Assembly: GCA_018398765.1 (NCBI GenBank)
Contig: JAHBMJ010005790.1
Location: 1-64,000 of the forward strand
From: Chromera velia
Lineage: Eukaryota; Sar; Chromeraceae
Direction: 5' to 3'
DNA: 64,000 bases
A program made the translations under genes and the position numbers. Shown here piece after piece: positions 1 to 11,974 of the stretch (positions are counted from its first letter, which is position 1; each line of letters begins with the position of its first letter). The notes beneath the pieces were generated by a model. That model had not been told where the DNA came from and did not search any database. It saw only the letters and a program-made list of their open reading frames with translations.

Positions 1-63
1 GGCAGAGACGGTAAAGACATTTATTCAAGAGAAAAAAGAAATCAAAGTCACACAGCTCACGAT

Positions 64-398
64 GCCCTGGCCCTTGAATTGTGACCAAATAGGCGTATAC
101 CACCCTGACGTACCTATAGACAAACACCTGCCAACATCCACTGACTTGCACACAGACAAACACCATGTCACCCTTTGCTCTTATATTTTGCGCCATTGTC
201 ATACGTCTGTCATCGACGTGCACGCGCGCGATGAGAGCGCTTACACCGCTTTCAGATAGGGCCCCACCTGGAGCTGGCCATTTTTTTTTTACAAAAAAAA
301 AAAGAATTGAAAAATGAAAAAAAAAACCATACAGATTCATCCATACAGATCAGTCGATGCAAAGGGTGGTTGAATGGTCACAATTCAAGGGCCAGGGC
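64..398. repeat. 335-bp unit bounded by a perfect 24-bp inverted repeat
   Basis: Positions 64-87 and 375-398 are perfect reverse complements (left arm begins GCCCTGGCCC, right arm ends GGGCCAGGGC). The interior holds poly-A/T runs at 283-330 and no convincing gene. This is the shape of a short non-autonomous DNA transposon (MITE) or a long-loop hairpin. I see no clear target-site duplication, so the transposon reading is only an inference. Confidence 0.6.
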
Positions 399-1147
399 TT
401 ATATATAGCTCGGACCACCCCGCGTGACCCCGCGTTTTCAGCCTGACACTCCTTGTCAGACTGACAACTGCATGGAGAGACTCAGGAGCATGCATGCACA
501 CTTCTTCTCAGTCGGAGAAACTCACGGGCTTTGAATTCTGTGGCCGGACCTGGGAGTTTATTCGCCAAGCTGTCTTCTCCAGCCGAACCAGATCGTGTCT
601 CGTCTTCCGACCCCCCTTCATAAACGTCGCGAGTTCCACCATTGCTTCTCACGTGCCTTGCCTTCCCATTTCTTCGAGTAGAGTTTCAGAGGTCAGCTAT
701 ACAAAGTAGAACGTCATTGCCATTCGAAAAGAAGGAGAACCACTTTATCTGGTGTTTATTTTCAACGCCTCAAGGCTACACAGGGTGTAACCCCGCCCTT
801 CCTCTAGTCTGTCTCCGCTCCCTGCATGCCTCCGTCTCCTGAGCTCAGACTTCGTGCATCGACCTCAGCTGCCCGTCTATACATGTTCTTCACCTCTCCC
901 TTTCCTCACTTAGCTTACTTGGCCTCAATCCTTTTTGAGTCCCGTCTCCGTCTATTGTTTCGAGTCGTCTTTAGCAGCTGTGTCGTTAATTCTGCACAGG
1001 AAATGTTTAGATTTCCCTGAAGACAACTGAATCTCCTCTCTTCTCTCCGCCGCTCTCCGCTATAGACATTTTTCGAAGGACAAATGAAATTTTGTGCACA
1101 CATTAACGCGTGTGTCCATCCACATAGGTCCAGGAGAATCATCAGGA
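399..1147. other. Leader/spacer upstream of BTB-A
   Basis: No gene is recognised here; short open frames lack any domain signal. A TATA-like run (TTATATATAG) lies at about 399-408. At 1125-1127 a pyrimidine-containing stretch ends in TAG followed by GTC. This matches the AG|GTC acceptor-like site found just upstream of the start codon in the other family members (see findings), so the last 20 nt probably belong to the coding exon's 5' UTR. Confidence 0.4.
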
Positions 1148-2974
1148 ATGTCGTCGGATGACTCGGGTGCGCTCAATGTCTACCCCCCGTCCATTTTCAG
1201 CGGGGCCCTCCGAGAGCTGTGTCTTCTCGACGACGATACACTCCTGTTCTGTCTGGAAGGAGACAGAGATGTGTATCAAGTGAAGGTGTCCGACCTAAAG
1301 GAGAGCTCACAGGAGAACCCCGGCAAGCTCTTCTGCAAGGTTCCCTATTTCGGAATTCCTGTTTTTGTGAAGGGGGGGAAGGCGGGGCGGTTGGTGGTGG
1401 TGGTGCCGACTGATCTGAATGAGAACGCAGAGAAGATTGAAGAGTGGGTGGCTGCTATTGACTCCCTCTCCCAAGCCTCCATTCCTGCTCCCGTCAAGGG
1501 CACGTGGACCGCAGCAGCAGCCCACAAGGACAACATCTTTCTAATTTCTAAATCAGACGATTTTCCTTTCCAGCAGAAACTTTTTGTCGCACCATCCCCG
1601 CAAAGCTTTATGCTCGGTCCCGCCACTCCCGAGAGTCACCCCAACCCATATAAGTGCATTCTCCTGCCGCCCGGGAACAACAGACTTGTAGCAGGGGGAG
1701 ACGGATCCCTTCCGATTTTCTACAATGATGCAGGAATGTGGGGGGTAACGGTTCGCAGTGAAACAGATCTCACGTTCAGTTCACCATCCACAAATCTTGG
1801 CATCACATCAGCAGCTCTTGTCGTGGCAGGTGGCCTAGCAGGTGGCACGTATCTCATTGTGAGGACGGCGTCGGGAGAGATCCAGATAACGGAAGGATCG
1901 GCCTCAAGCACCACCTGGAAGTCTGAGTCAGAGGAGGGGGCAGAAAATCCAAAGATCAGCACGATCGCTCTCCTTCCCGACCGATCCCTCGTCTTTTCCC
2001 AAGGCAAAAAGCTGTTTATTTCTACCTCACGCTTCCTTCAGGCGAAATGGCCCGATGTCCCGATGCCATTGCCTGCGATGAGTGCGATGCGGCGGGTAGT
2101 GTTTGCAGGTGGGGAGGGGGCAGACATCTGACTCGTTGCAAAGGATGGTTGTGGGAAAGGCAGTGAGGGTGCTGATGACCAGAAGGTGTATGGCGTGAAG
2201 TGGATGTTGTCTGCCAACTGTGAGTTCTTCCGTTCCGCCTTCCATGGCCCCTTCATTGAATCGAAGAAAACCACCTTCCCGATTCCTGACACGACATTCG
2301 AGGCCCTCAGGTGTGTCGTCCTTTTCCTCCACACGGACATGGTGGAGATGGAAAGATCCTCCGCTGTGGAGGTTGCCGCGCTTGCACGATTTTTGGGCCT
2401 CTCCTGGCTTCAGGTCAGAGGAATACGGTTTAACGAAGGCCCTACTTTTGATCGAAGAGTGAGGATCAGTTTGGCCGGTGGTCGGTAACGAGCGTGTTGC
2501 CGCTATTTTTGGGCCCGGTAGCTTCTGTATGCGTTTCTGACTTCCATCGATCTTCTGATTGTTTTTACCCCGATCGCGACTTCTGTCCGGCTTTTTGTCA
2601 GCGTAGTTAGTTGAGAGCAGTATCTGGACCGTAATCACATTTTATGGTTTTGTGTCTCCAAACGCGAACGCCTACGTGGATAAGATTTCTGTGTCTGTCC
2701 TCAGAAAGTGGCGTCCGATTTATTCAATGCTCCACTTGATGAAACGTCCTTCTGGTATGCATCGTTGCAGACACACTCCGAAGCTTACGCAGCAAATAGT
2801 ATTTCTGTGACCAACTGCGCCTCGTTGCTGATCTCAGCGGAGCGAAAGAACTTTCCAGATCTCCGCAAGCTCTGCATCGAGTTCGCGGCAAAGAACACCA
2901 AGAACGTTCGCAAGGCAGCGGAGTTCCGCACCCTGAGTGCAGAGACGATGTGCGAGATCGTCGAGGCTCAGTAG
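1148..2974 (+). pseudogene. BTB-A: propeller-like/BTB protein, two exons, one in-frame stop
   Basis: Exons 1148-2413 and 2771-2974 join in phase 0 (CAG|GTCAGA donor, TTGCAG acceptor); about 489 codons. Family plan: residues 1-115 are a conserved module ([39 protein letters not shown]). Residues 116-310 are variable and strand-rich, ending in a STIALLPDRSLVFSQG block that reads like a propeller blade. Residues 313-420 are a BTB/POZ domain ([44 protein letters not shown]). Exon 2 is a short helical BACK-like tail (ISVTNCASLLISAE, ELRKLC-type helix). BTB proteins often serve as CUL3 ubiquitin-ligase adaptors or scaffolds; that role here is inferred. A TGA at 2129-2131 interrupts the BTB start, but the same frame continues intact afterwards, so the gene is recently dead, misread at one base, or recoded. 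The ATG at 1148 aligns with the paralogues' start. Confidence 0.75.
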
Positions 2975-5160
2975 GGATCGAGCTAGAAGGCTGCTTCAAG
3001 AAAGGCTGAAGGGGTACGCCGTGCCTCTTATGAGATTTTTTTTCATTCATCCTTGATGAGCAGTTTTTGGGACCAAAAATGCGCATTTGGAAGGGAATTG
3101 TAGAAAGGAACATCATGACAGGGGACAGAGAGGAAGAACTCATGCAGGGGAATTGCAGGCGAGCGGTGGGAGGGGGGTTGTGAAGGTGGGGTCAAAAGAA
3201 GGGCGACCTCGGGGGTAGAGAGACAAAGAGTCCTTCTTTCCATTCCCGAACTTCCCGACCTTTCGCAGTTCTTGCACTCTCTTTTTCTCTGTCTCGTTGT
3301 GGTCCTCTCTAGCTTTTCTTTCCTTGCTTTCTCTTCGTTCAAATTTTGCGCGATAGTGGTCGGGTCTTGTAAAAAAAAAGGAACGCGTACTGCTGTGCTG
3401 TGAGTGAGCTGGTTTTCGATCTGCATGCATGCATCCGACTCTCTTTCCCTTCTCTTTGTCACTTTTTGTGACTGATCGAGTGTGTCGTTTGCCTCCATTC
3501 ACCGATTTTCCAGTGAATAGAGTTTTTGATCGACGTGAAGGTCATCCAGCGGGTGGCCGAGTCTGTAATTATGCATGTTCTGTAACTGTGCAGTGCTGTC
3601 CGCTGAGGTAGCTAGAGCTGCCACCAACCTTGATCTATGCGCGTAAAAAAGACATTTCTGTGTCCTGCATTTGGAGCTCGAAAAGGGAAGGGATCAATGT
3701 AAGTGAGCTCGTGGGGGGGCATTCGTGATGAATGATGAGGAGCGAGGTTCGCACCTCTGTTTGACCTTTTTGAATAACCGGCCGCACTGAATTTTCCTGT
3801 AAAGCTTCCAATCAAGCTCTGAAGCCTTGGCATACAAAGAAGTCTAGGGATAACTCCTCACATGATGGACAGATCTTCAAAAGGAGATCCCGGAAGACTG
3901 CTGAGAACAATCGACGTGAAGCGTAATACGGCTTAATGATACGATCAGTTTGGGGTTGTGGCAGTCGCTTACAACGCCTGATAGGGAAAGTCATCTGAGT
4001 CTCTTCTGCATAGCCGTTTTTCATCTTACCAAGTAGCTTATGTATGCATGATTCCAATCATTTCATTTGACATTGTACGCACGTGCATAAGAAAAACTTT
4101 TTGAAAGAAAGTGTTCGGGGCCACTTCGGGCTTAGGTTCGGGCTAGTCTGCGGGTAACCACCTATAGGTACTAGTAACCACCGTTGCTTTAATTTACGTT
4201 TGAATACAGGTGAGCTCGCAGAGGACTTAACTGAAATATACTAGTAGACCTCTAATATTGTTTGATAATTTCAATGATTAACTATTAAACTTTGATTAAA
4301 CTTTGTGTTTCATAAACTTATAGGACATCTTTATAGCTAATAAGCAATGTTACCTATATTACGGTTCTATAACACTTAGAAAAACAGAACTAAACAGAAC
4401 CACTCCTCAATTAAGTTTGTTTTGGCTACCAATGTGATGCATATGGTAATTTGGTAAAGTGATGATTGAATATCACAGGAAGCCTTATAGGGTCAAAAAA
4501 AAATGAGCGCTAGCATGAGCGCCGCATTGAGCGGAAGATGAGCCACATGAGTGGCTAGATGAGCGAGAGAGAGAAAGGCCTCTGATCCCGCCAAAATTCA
4601 TGGGTAACATGATGCCATGATGATAGGTTTGTTTATGGTTTTAGATTATATTACTACTTTGGAGATATAGCTAGGATTCGGCATGTTTTTATCGTTGTTC
4701 ATCCTTTTTGTGATTGTGAACGCTTTTCAACTCAAAAAAGAAAAAATAATTTTTTTTTTTCAGTATATACTGGGATTTTGGTTCCATTTGACCAAGGATT
4801 TTACAGGGTTTTATGGGATTTGCCGATTTAGACTAGAATCTTACCAAATTTCATAGGATTTTAACCAGGAATCTAGCGGACTCAGACAGAAGAACGTTCA
4901 AACTTAGAGTGTATAAAGGGGAGAAGCTAGGAGGAAAGAATCTGTACAATAGAACTACCAATCTCTGCTCCCTGTTATTCCCTGTTGTGTCCGCTTTTAC
5001 ACTTCCTGAGTGACTTCCACATGCGCATCTTTCTTCACCACTGTGAAGTCTCGTACTACATGTTTGCGATATCCATAAATCCCTTTGACGGTAAATCCCC
5101 CTACAGAATAAGTCTTCTGCAGCCGATCAGTTAGCTCACAAAGCTAGTCACAAAGACCCC
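2975..5160. other. Convergent spacer between BTB-A and BTB-B
   Basis: No gene seen. 2975-4080 is mixed sequence with no domain-bearing frame. From about 4080 to 4990 the DNA is AT-rich and stop-dense, with degenerate ATGAGC(G) repeats at about 4503-4570 and GGATTTT-type repeats at about 4790-4875. The 12-mer at 4111-4122 (GTGTTCGGGGCC) recurs inverted at 12744-12755, in the equivalent spacer of the next gene pair. Confidence 0.5.
4503..4572. repeat. Degenerate ATGAGCG-type short repeats
   Basis: At least five imperfect ATGAGC units occur within about 70 bp. The unit spacing is irregular, so this looks like a decayed minisatellite. No function is evident. Confidence 0.4.
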
Positions 5161-5548
5161 CTACTCCCCCTGTGCCTGAAAGATTTCGAGCAACGTCTCT
5201 TTGCTGAGGTTGCCAAATTCCGGGGCCTTGTGCGCCTCCTTCGGGTTCCTCCCTGCAAAATTGATGCACTGTTTTCGGAGCTCTGGGAAGTTCAGGCGCT
5301 CTACCGAAAGGAGAAGCGACGCACAGGTGGTCAAGGAGATACACTTTGTCGCATACCACTCGGCCTGGCCCTGCAACGACCACAAACAGGTACAGAGTTT
5401 TGCACCGATGGAAAGCACGATAGCAAAACGTTCAAGGACTACTCATATCCATCTATCCCGTTCCTTGAACCCGCTTTGTCGCTAGATGTCTGCCTGTTTC
5501 TTTCTCTTTCCCTCTCCATCTCCCTCCCTCCCTCCCTCCCTCTCTTTC

Positions 5549-5580
<32 letters not shown>

Positions 5581-5605
5581 TCCTTTCTTTCCTTCTTTCT
5601 TTCTT

Positions 5606-5650
<45 letters not shown>

Positions 5651-7725
5651 GTGTGTGTGTATGTCCGTGTATGTGTCCCTTTCTTCCTCTCTCTTTTTCT
5701 CTCTCTGTTCCTTTCCGTGAGACTCCTACGCGCGCTGTACATATGCTAATGACCCTGGATGCAGTCTGTTTTTTTTTTTCTTCACGCTGCTCATGCATGC
5801 ACTTTTCTGCATGTTTCTGCCCACTGCCCTCTCACTTCAGCCTCTCGCCTTTGTTGCGCACCTGTCTGCAGCTCTACGTACTGCATCTTCTGAATCAACT
5901 GAATTTTGATCGAGCATAACAGCAAGCGCAGCTTTGTCACTTTTGTCACGTCTGCGCTTTTTTCACTTAGAAGCTGATTTGCAGAGCGTCTGTATTTGTG
6001 CACATGTACTTGTCTGAATGAGCGTCTAAAAACGTCTTTGTGCATGTGAGCACGTGTGAGCCACACAGTGTGAGCTCGTGTGCGTGTGTGCGTGCATGTG
6101 TGTGTGTGTGTGTGTGTGCGTGTGCATGTTCGTGCGTGTGTGTATGTGCAAGTGTGCACACACACATGTGTGTGTGTGTATGTATCTGTGTGTGCGTGCG
6201 TGTGTGTGTGTGTGTGTGTGTGCTTGTGTGTACACATGTGTGTGTGCGTGCGTGCGCGTGTGTGTATGACATTGTGCAAGTGTGTACACATGTGTGTATG
6301 TGTGTCTTCAGTGTGGCACATTCCGTGTCTGAAGGAGTCATGGCAAAGATACAACAGCAACAAGAGAAACAATACGAGGATGCATACAGTCTTTCAGCCC
6401 GAACCAAATGCAGACACACACCCGCACGCTCGACCCCTGACCTGTAGCCGAGGAAGCCCGAGAAAGCGCGCAAGCGCAGCGACTTCCATCACAAAGGACG
6501 TTTCCAACTCCACCATGTCGGTGTGGAGGTACAGGACGACGCACCTAAGTGCCTCGAATGTCGTGTCAGGAATGGGAAAAGTGCTGTTTGTGGATTCTTT
6601 GAAAGGGCCAGAAAAGGCGGAACGGAAAAATTCGCAGTTGGCTGACAGCATGAATTTCATCCCGTGCACTTTTCTGCTGCCAGCACCCTCCCCGCCCCCT
6701 TCGTCGCCTCCGTCGGCCTTGACCACGAGTGCGATGTCTGCCCCCTCACTCCCTTCAAACACCAACCGCCGCATCGCACTCACTGTAGATAGTGGAATCG
6801 GAATATGAGGAGATGGCGCAGAAGGGGAGGCAGCGTGACGAATTAGCAATTGTCTGCCTTGGGAAAAGACAAGAGACATGCTGGGAAGCACTGCAATTGT
6901 TTTGATGCTGGGGTCGGCTGCGTTCTCAGATTTGAACAACTCAATTGAAAACATTTGCTCATCAAACCAAATGTGAAGATGACCGGATGCCGTCCCGCCA
7001 AAAGCATAAGTCAGAAGTCGTCTTTCCTGTTGACCTGAAGGTTGAATTCTATCATACGTGTAAAACACACACGCTGCCGTGAATGAAAGGTTTTCAATCG
7101 GTCCACTCAGGGTTATTTCTGTTTCACTGGCACTCTCAACTACACACTTCCGTCCCTCATCAAAAAACGTTAGATGCCTTTCCCCCCCTCCCAGAAACTT
7201 TAAGTTCGGACTGGTGTTCATTGGGGACCCCGTCAACGAAATCGTCCAGCAAACACTGTCGAGGTAGGGGGAAGGAGGCACGAATATTTGGGCTGGTGGC
7301 ACAACGGTCAGCTGGCGGTCTCGATTTTTGCGCAGATAGATCGAGTCTTTGTGGACCGTTGCTGTGTTCCATCTGCCCTTCACAGGAGCAGGAATGGAGG
7401 CTTGGGAGAGGGAGTCAACGGCTGTCACCCACTCTTCAATCTTCTCTGCGTTCTCATTCAGATCAGTCGGCACCACTACCACCAACCTCCCTGCCCTCCC
7501 CCCCTTCACCACCAGAGGAATCCCCAAATAGGGAACTTTGCAGAAGAGCTTGCCTGGGCTCTCCTGCGAGCTCTCCTTTAGCTCGGACACTTTAAGTTCA
7601 TACACGTCCTTGTCGCCCTCCATGCAGTAGAGAACAGTCTCTTCATCGAGAAGACGGAGCTCTCGGAGGGGGGAGGGGAAAGTGCAGAGAGTAGATATGT
7701 TATTTTCCTTGTTATCGGATGTCAT
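5161..7725 (-). CDS. BTB-B: propeller-like/BTB protein, two exons, intact
   Basis: Exons 7725-6442 and 5370-5161 join in phase 0 (CTACAG|GTCAGG donor; GTTGCAG acceptor), giving about 497 aa. The start (MTSDNKEN) sits about 23 nt downstream of a CATGCAG|GTC acceptor-like site at 7749, so an untranslated leader exon is likely. The BTB core reads [13 protein letters not shown], then [18 protein letters not shown] and [16 protein letters not shown]; the tail exon has [14 protein letters not shown] and ends in QAQGE. The middle segment (PAQIFVPPSPYLDS, NLKFLGGGE) is closest to BTB-D. The gene converges on BTB-A and diverges from BTB-C. Its 1.07-kb intron carries long CT/TTTC and GT tracts. I cannot name the N-terminal module; a propeller fold is inferred from its strand-rich, GxD-punctuated pattern. 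Confidence 0.8.
5505..5660. repeat. Pyrimidine microsatellite (TTTC)n/(CT)n in the BTB-B intron
   Basis: CCCT/TTTC units followed by a pure CT run on the + strand; this is GA/GAAA in the sense of BTB-B. Frames read through it on both strands (poly-Ser/Leu or Arg/Glu) are not genes. Confidence 0.9.
6075..6312. repeat. (GT)n-rich microsatellite in the BTB-B intron
   Basis: Interrupted GT/GTGC tract of about 240 bp. In the sense of BTB-B it is CA-rich and lies 5' of the GA tract, the same order as in the other family introns. Cys/Val- and Thr/His-rich open frames here are repeat translations only. Confidence 0.9.
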
Positions 7726-9262
7726 TTTCCGACCCGACTTTCCCGGACCTGCATGCACAGACAGAGACGAGAACAGATGGAGCTAGGAGTTCTGCCCTAG
7801 TTGACCTACAGGGCGAGCAGGGAGCGAGGCGTGGAGTGTTCAAGGCTGGCAGAGGCACACTGAGAGAATTCCAAACATGTAGGATTGTTCTGAATGTGAA
7901 TGCAGACAACGAGGCAAAAGCAAAGAAAGCTACGTAGACGGAGAGGAGGAGACAGAGAAACGAAGATGATGACCCAAAACCTGGGTCATCCGCGATGGAA
8001 AGACACACATGAAGCAACTATAGAGACAGCCACATGAGGAAAGCGCGAAGGGGTAGAGCAGGGGAGGCGGTAGCACACTCCCTTCAGATGTATATATTTG
8101 AGGACAATCAATGAAGCACTTTGCAAGAATCAATGGAGGACCGATTAAATTGGACACGCATCCTCCTTTGGAATTGCAGAGGGTCCTCTTCCTCGGCTGA
8201 CCTCTGCAAGGCTATCGATGGAAGGACACGACGGTAAGGACCTGGATTCCGATGCGTTGATGCGGACCGAAGCCCCGCAAACGAACGATTCAAGCCGTAC
8301 AAGCGGTCGCAGGAAGATTCAGAACCCAGCTTGAAAAGATCCCTCACTCGCACACGCACCTGCTGAGGAGCCTACGTGTAGAGATGCCAAGATCCCATAG
8401 TCAGAAAGGCAGAAAGCTGGCAAGTGTCTATCCGCGCAACCAAAGGTCTTCGTCTTCAGGTGGTTGCTTGATACGAAGAAGAGAGATAGGAGAAAGGGAG
8501 AAACACCAAACCACCATGCAAGGATCATGCACTGGAGACGGCATGGAGACGGCGTGCTGTGAATTTAGCTCGGGCAGCGTCTCTATGCATGGATTGCTCA
8601 CCTTACAGCCCTGAATAGCCTTGACAAGAGAATCTCCAAGATCATCTTCCATGAGTCTCCAAGCCAAGACAGAGCAAATCTTGCAGCCAAGACTGCATGA
8701 TCTCTGACAGTACGAACATCTGTGCCGTCGGACCATGAAGTGCTTTACTGTCTTACGCAAGCCTTTCTCTGGGTTGTGAGTGGTGCATGGTATTGGTTAA
8801 TTACTTCATTCGGACTTCTTCTGCAATCCTGTGTGCGTACTTCCGGCACCCCTGAGTGTTTTCTGGCATCGCATCTTTGGATAGGTCAGGGGAGAATTTT
8901 CTCCACGTGCCGATGGCATGCAAGTGCAAGCTCAAGACATCCCACCAACGCGTCAATTTATCATTCAGTCGCTTCAGCTGTTCCTTCTCCCTTTTCTTCA
9001 GAACTTTTCTGTTCCCGTCTCCTTTAGTCGGTCCTTCTATGCTCCCCTCTCTGGACGATTTTCACCCTGATTGCGCTGTTTTATTCCGTCTACCTTTCAA
9101 GAGTCACCCCCGCCATCCTTTAGCGTCACTTTACATTTCTCTCTTTTCTTCCAAAAGTCTTTGTGCTTCCGTCCGCTTCCTTTTCACACAGGTTTCTGCA
9201 ACATACCTTCGTGCATGTCTGAATCTGCTCGTCGGTCCATGCAGGTCGACAAAGGTTTCAAA
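7726..9262. other. Divergent spacer between BTB-B and BTB-C
   Basis: Should hold both promoters and both leader exons. Acceptor-like CAG|GTC sites lie at 7749 (minus) and 9244 (plus). No protein-coding gene is supported. A GGAGACG...TTTAGCTCGG...GCGTCTC unit at 8534-8583 recurs in the BTB-D/E spacer and at 43.3 kb. The upstream segment 8980-9240 is pyrimidine-rich. Confidence 0.5.
8534..8583 (+). repeat. GGAGACG/TTTAGCTCGG hairpin-like unit, copy 1
   Basis: Two GGAGACGGC boxes (8534 and 8545) are followed by TTTAGCTCGG (about 8564) and GCGTCTC (8577-8583). The first and last boxes can pair as a 6-7 bp stem. Copies 2 and 3 are at 16289-16347 and 43289-43350. Confidence 0.5.
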
Positions 9263-10731
9263 ATGACGTCAACTCCCGACCTAGAATTTTCCCCCCTCTG
9301 CACTTTTCCGTCTCCTCTGAGAGAACTCCGTCTTCTCGATGAAGACTCCGTTCTCTACTGCATGGAAGGAGACAAGGATGTGTATGAATTCAAAGTGTCC
9401 GAGGTAAAGGAACGCTCCCAGCAGAACCCAGGAGAGTTGTTTTGCAGAGTTCCCTACTTCGGGATTCCTTTGGTGCTGAAGGGGGGGAAGGCAGGACGGT
9501 TGGTGGTGGTAGTCCCGACGGACAGGAATGAGAACGCAGAGAAGATTGAAGAATGGGTGGTAGCGATTGATTCGTTTTCTCAGAACACCATCCCGGCCCC
9601 CCTGAAGGGGTCTTGGCATGCAGCGACAGTCTTCAGAGGGACTGTGCACCTTCTTGATAGATCTGAGGAGAGGGTGTACGTCATTCCGAAACAGATGCTT
9701 TTTTGGGAAAACCCAGTGTTTCCTTCTCGCTCCTCGGTTAGCCACTGCCATATCTGCAGAGTTGACACAACTGTGGGAAAGATCGAGTGGGACGACTCAT
9801 TTATCAATCCGGAGGTCTACTGGCGGAACAGTTTCGCGTTTGTGGGGACGGACAATCGTCTTTACTGCTGCAGCTTTCAGGGGGGGGTCCGGGGAGGGGG
9901 GGAAGGGGAGGGTGAGTTCCTCATGAAAGGACGCAACTTATGGGGCGGTGACCCCCTCCGGGTTACAGCAGCCGCTGCTGTATCTTGCGGGGAGGGTTCA
10001 GACACGTTGGTTCTTGGGACGGAGACAGGTCTCATCTACCGTCCGGATAGCAAGAATGAGGATAGCGAGAAAGAGGGGGAGCGAGTGCTAGTCCTGAAGT
10101 CTGAGAAAGAGACGGATGCAAAAATTAGCACGATAACGTTCCTTCCCAACGGCTCTCTTCTGTTCTCTCAAGGCACACAGCTGATGTTGACTGATCAGCT
10201 CCCCGGAGTGCCTCCGCTGTCCTCTGCTGCTCTTCCCAAACTTGCCCCAGCAGTGAGTGTGATGCGGAGAGTGGTACTCAAAGGGGGCGAGGGGGCAGAT
10301 GTGGAGCTTAGTGCCAAAGCCGACACTCGTTTGCAGGCACACCAACAGGAAGATGTGGCCATGCCGGAAGGGGGAGAGAGGGCGCAGGACGATACAGGGG
10401 AAGAGGGGAAGGTGCATGGAATGAAGACGATGCTGTCGTCCTGTGAGTTCTTTCAGAAGGCCCTCAACGGTCCCTTCGCAGAGTCTGCAAGAGGGCGGAT
10501 TTCGATTCCTGACACCACCACTGAGGCCCTCAAGTGCGTCGTCCTGTACCTCCACACGGACATGGTGGAGTTGAGGGACTCGTGCGCGGTGGAGGTTTCT
10601 GCTCTGGGGCGATTTTTGGGCCTCTCGTGGCTGCAGGTATGTGTGGGGGGGGGAGGGACGCAAAAGGAGATACAATAATGGTGCAATCCCTCGCGCTCAT
10701 CGGCACGCGCGCAAAAACATGCATCCAAACA

Positions 10732-10769
<38 letters not shown>

Positions 10770-10978
10770 ATCTCACACACCCACAACACACACATACATA
10801 CACACACACACACATTTGTACGTGACGTGGCACTGCACTCACGCATGCGTTGAGCGAGAGAGAGAGCTAGAGAGAGAGAGAGAGAGAGAGAGAGAGANNN
10901 NNNNNNNNNNNCCCACACACACTGAGCGAGACAGAGAGGGAGTCACACACACACATACACGCGGACACACACTCCACA

Positions 10979-11016
<38 letters not shown>

Positions 11017-11114
11017 ATCTCACACACCCACAACACACACATACATACACACACACACACATTTGTACGTGACGTGGCACTGCACTCACGCATGCGTTGA
11101 GCGAGAGAGAGAGC

Positions 11115-11148
<34 letters not shown>

Positions 11149-11974
11149 TGCAAACAAGACAAAAAGACGATGGAAGAGAGAGGGACAGAGGTTTCTGCTG
11201 TTCGATCAGCTTTCTATTGATTATGAATCTCAGTGCTGCGATAAGGCATAACTGAGAAGAACTATGCGTGCAGGAGCAGGAGAGCTCACTAGCTGCATGC
11301 TCGTCTTTTCGTCAGATCGAGTACTTTCTCTGCAAATACATATCTTGCACGTTTTTTCCTTCATGTTGGGGAATGAGAGATGCTGCTGACTAGCTTTGGT
11401 CTCTGCTGCTGGTAAGGTGCGTATCTGAAAATTAGCCGCCTCTCTCTATTTTTCTTTCATTCATCAGCTGCGACACATTTGTAGCTGCACTGCATGAATT
11501 GTCGTCGCGTTGTGCGTTGTTGTTCTGCTGCTCTAGGTTGTTTTGCCTGTTTGTCAATTCAAGTAAGCACAGTGGTACCCTCCCCGTGTCTCTCTTACGT
11601 CTGTGTCAGCATTAACATCAGAAGATATACGAGACTTTTCAGGGTGACGGCACTTCTCTCAAGTCTACTTGATGCGCTCTCCAAGAGACTGAGTCAGTAA
11701 ATGAATTCAGCTGAGGACACCCTGTGCAATGCCGCTGTCATTGCTGTACTGCAGGAACAAGCCCAGGAATACGCACGGGAGTGCATCTCTGTCTCCAATT
11801 GCCCCTCCATTCTCCTCTCAGCGGAGAAACGGAACTTCCCGGAGCTTCGAAAGCGGTGCATCGATTTTAATTGCGGCAAGAAACCTCAAGAAAGTCGTCG
11901 ACGCCCCCGAGTTCCGCAGTCTGAGCAACGAGAGCTTGCACGAGATCTTTCAGGCGGTGAAGAATTATATCTGA
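9263..11974 (+). pseudogene. BTB-C: propeller-like/BTB protein, frameshift in the tail exon
   Basis: Exons 9263-10636 and 11755-11974 (CTGCAG|GTATGT donor; TACTGCAG acceptor); about 529 aa if in frame. The start MTSTPDLEF follows a CATGCAG|GTC acceptor-like site by 18 nt. The BTB core differs from A/B/D/F (CEFFQKALNGPF, RISIPDTTTEALKCVV, LRDSCAVEVSALG) and is shared with BTB-E. In the tail exon, a 4-nt insertion within 11865-11873 shifts the frame after KRCIDF; the expected tail resumes in another frame (VVDAPEFRSLSNESL) and ends at 11974. Only the last ~35 residues are affected, so a shortened or altered-tail protein could still be made. The intron contains a 14-base assembly gap (10898-10911). 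Confidence 0.7.
10729..11146. repeat. Duplicated (CA)n(GA)n block around a 14-N gap
   Basis: A block of CA repeat, GA repeat, about 80 bp of unique sequence and a second GA run occurs at about 10731-10897 and again at about 10974-11146 (offset 247 bp), with Ns at 10898-10911 between. The unique parts appear identical. This may be one locus assembled twice across a gap, or a true tandem duplication. Confidence 0.8.

Noticed and set aside
5439-5798. Arg/Glu-rich minus-strand frames
   Set aside because: GAAA/GA repeat translation within the BTB-B intron.
6026-6447. Long Cys/Val- and Thr/His-rich open frames on both strands
   Set aside because: They are translations of GT/CA microsatellite; every frame is open because of the repeat.
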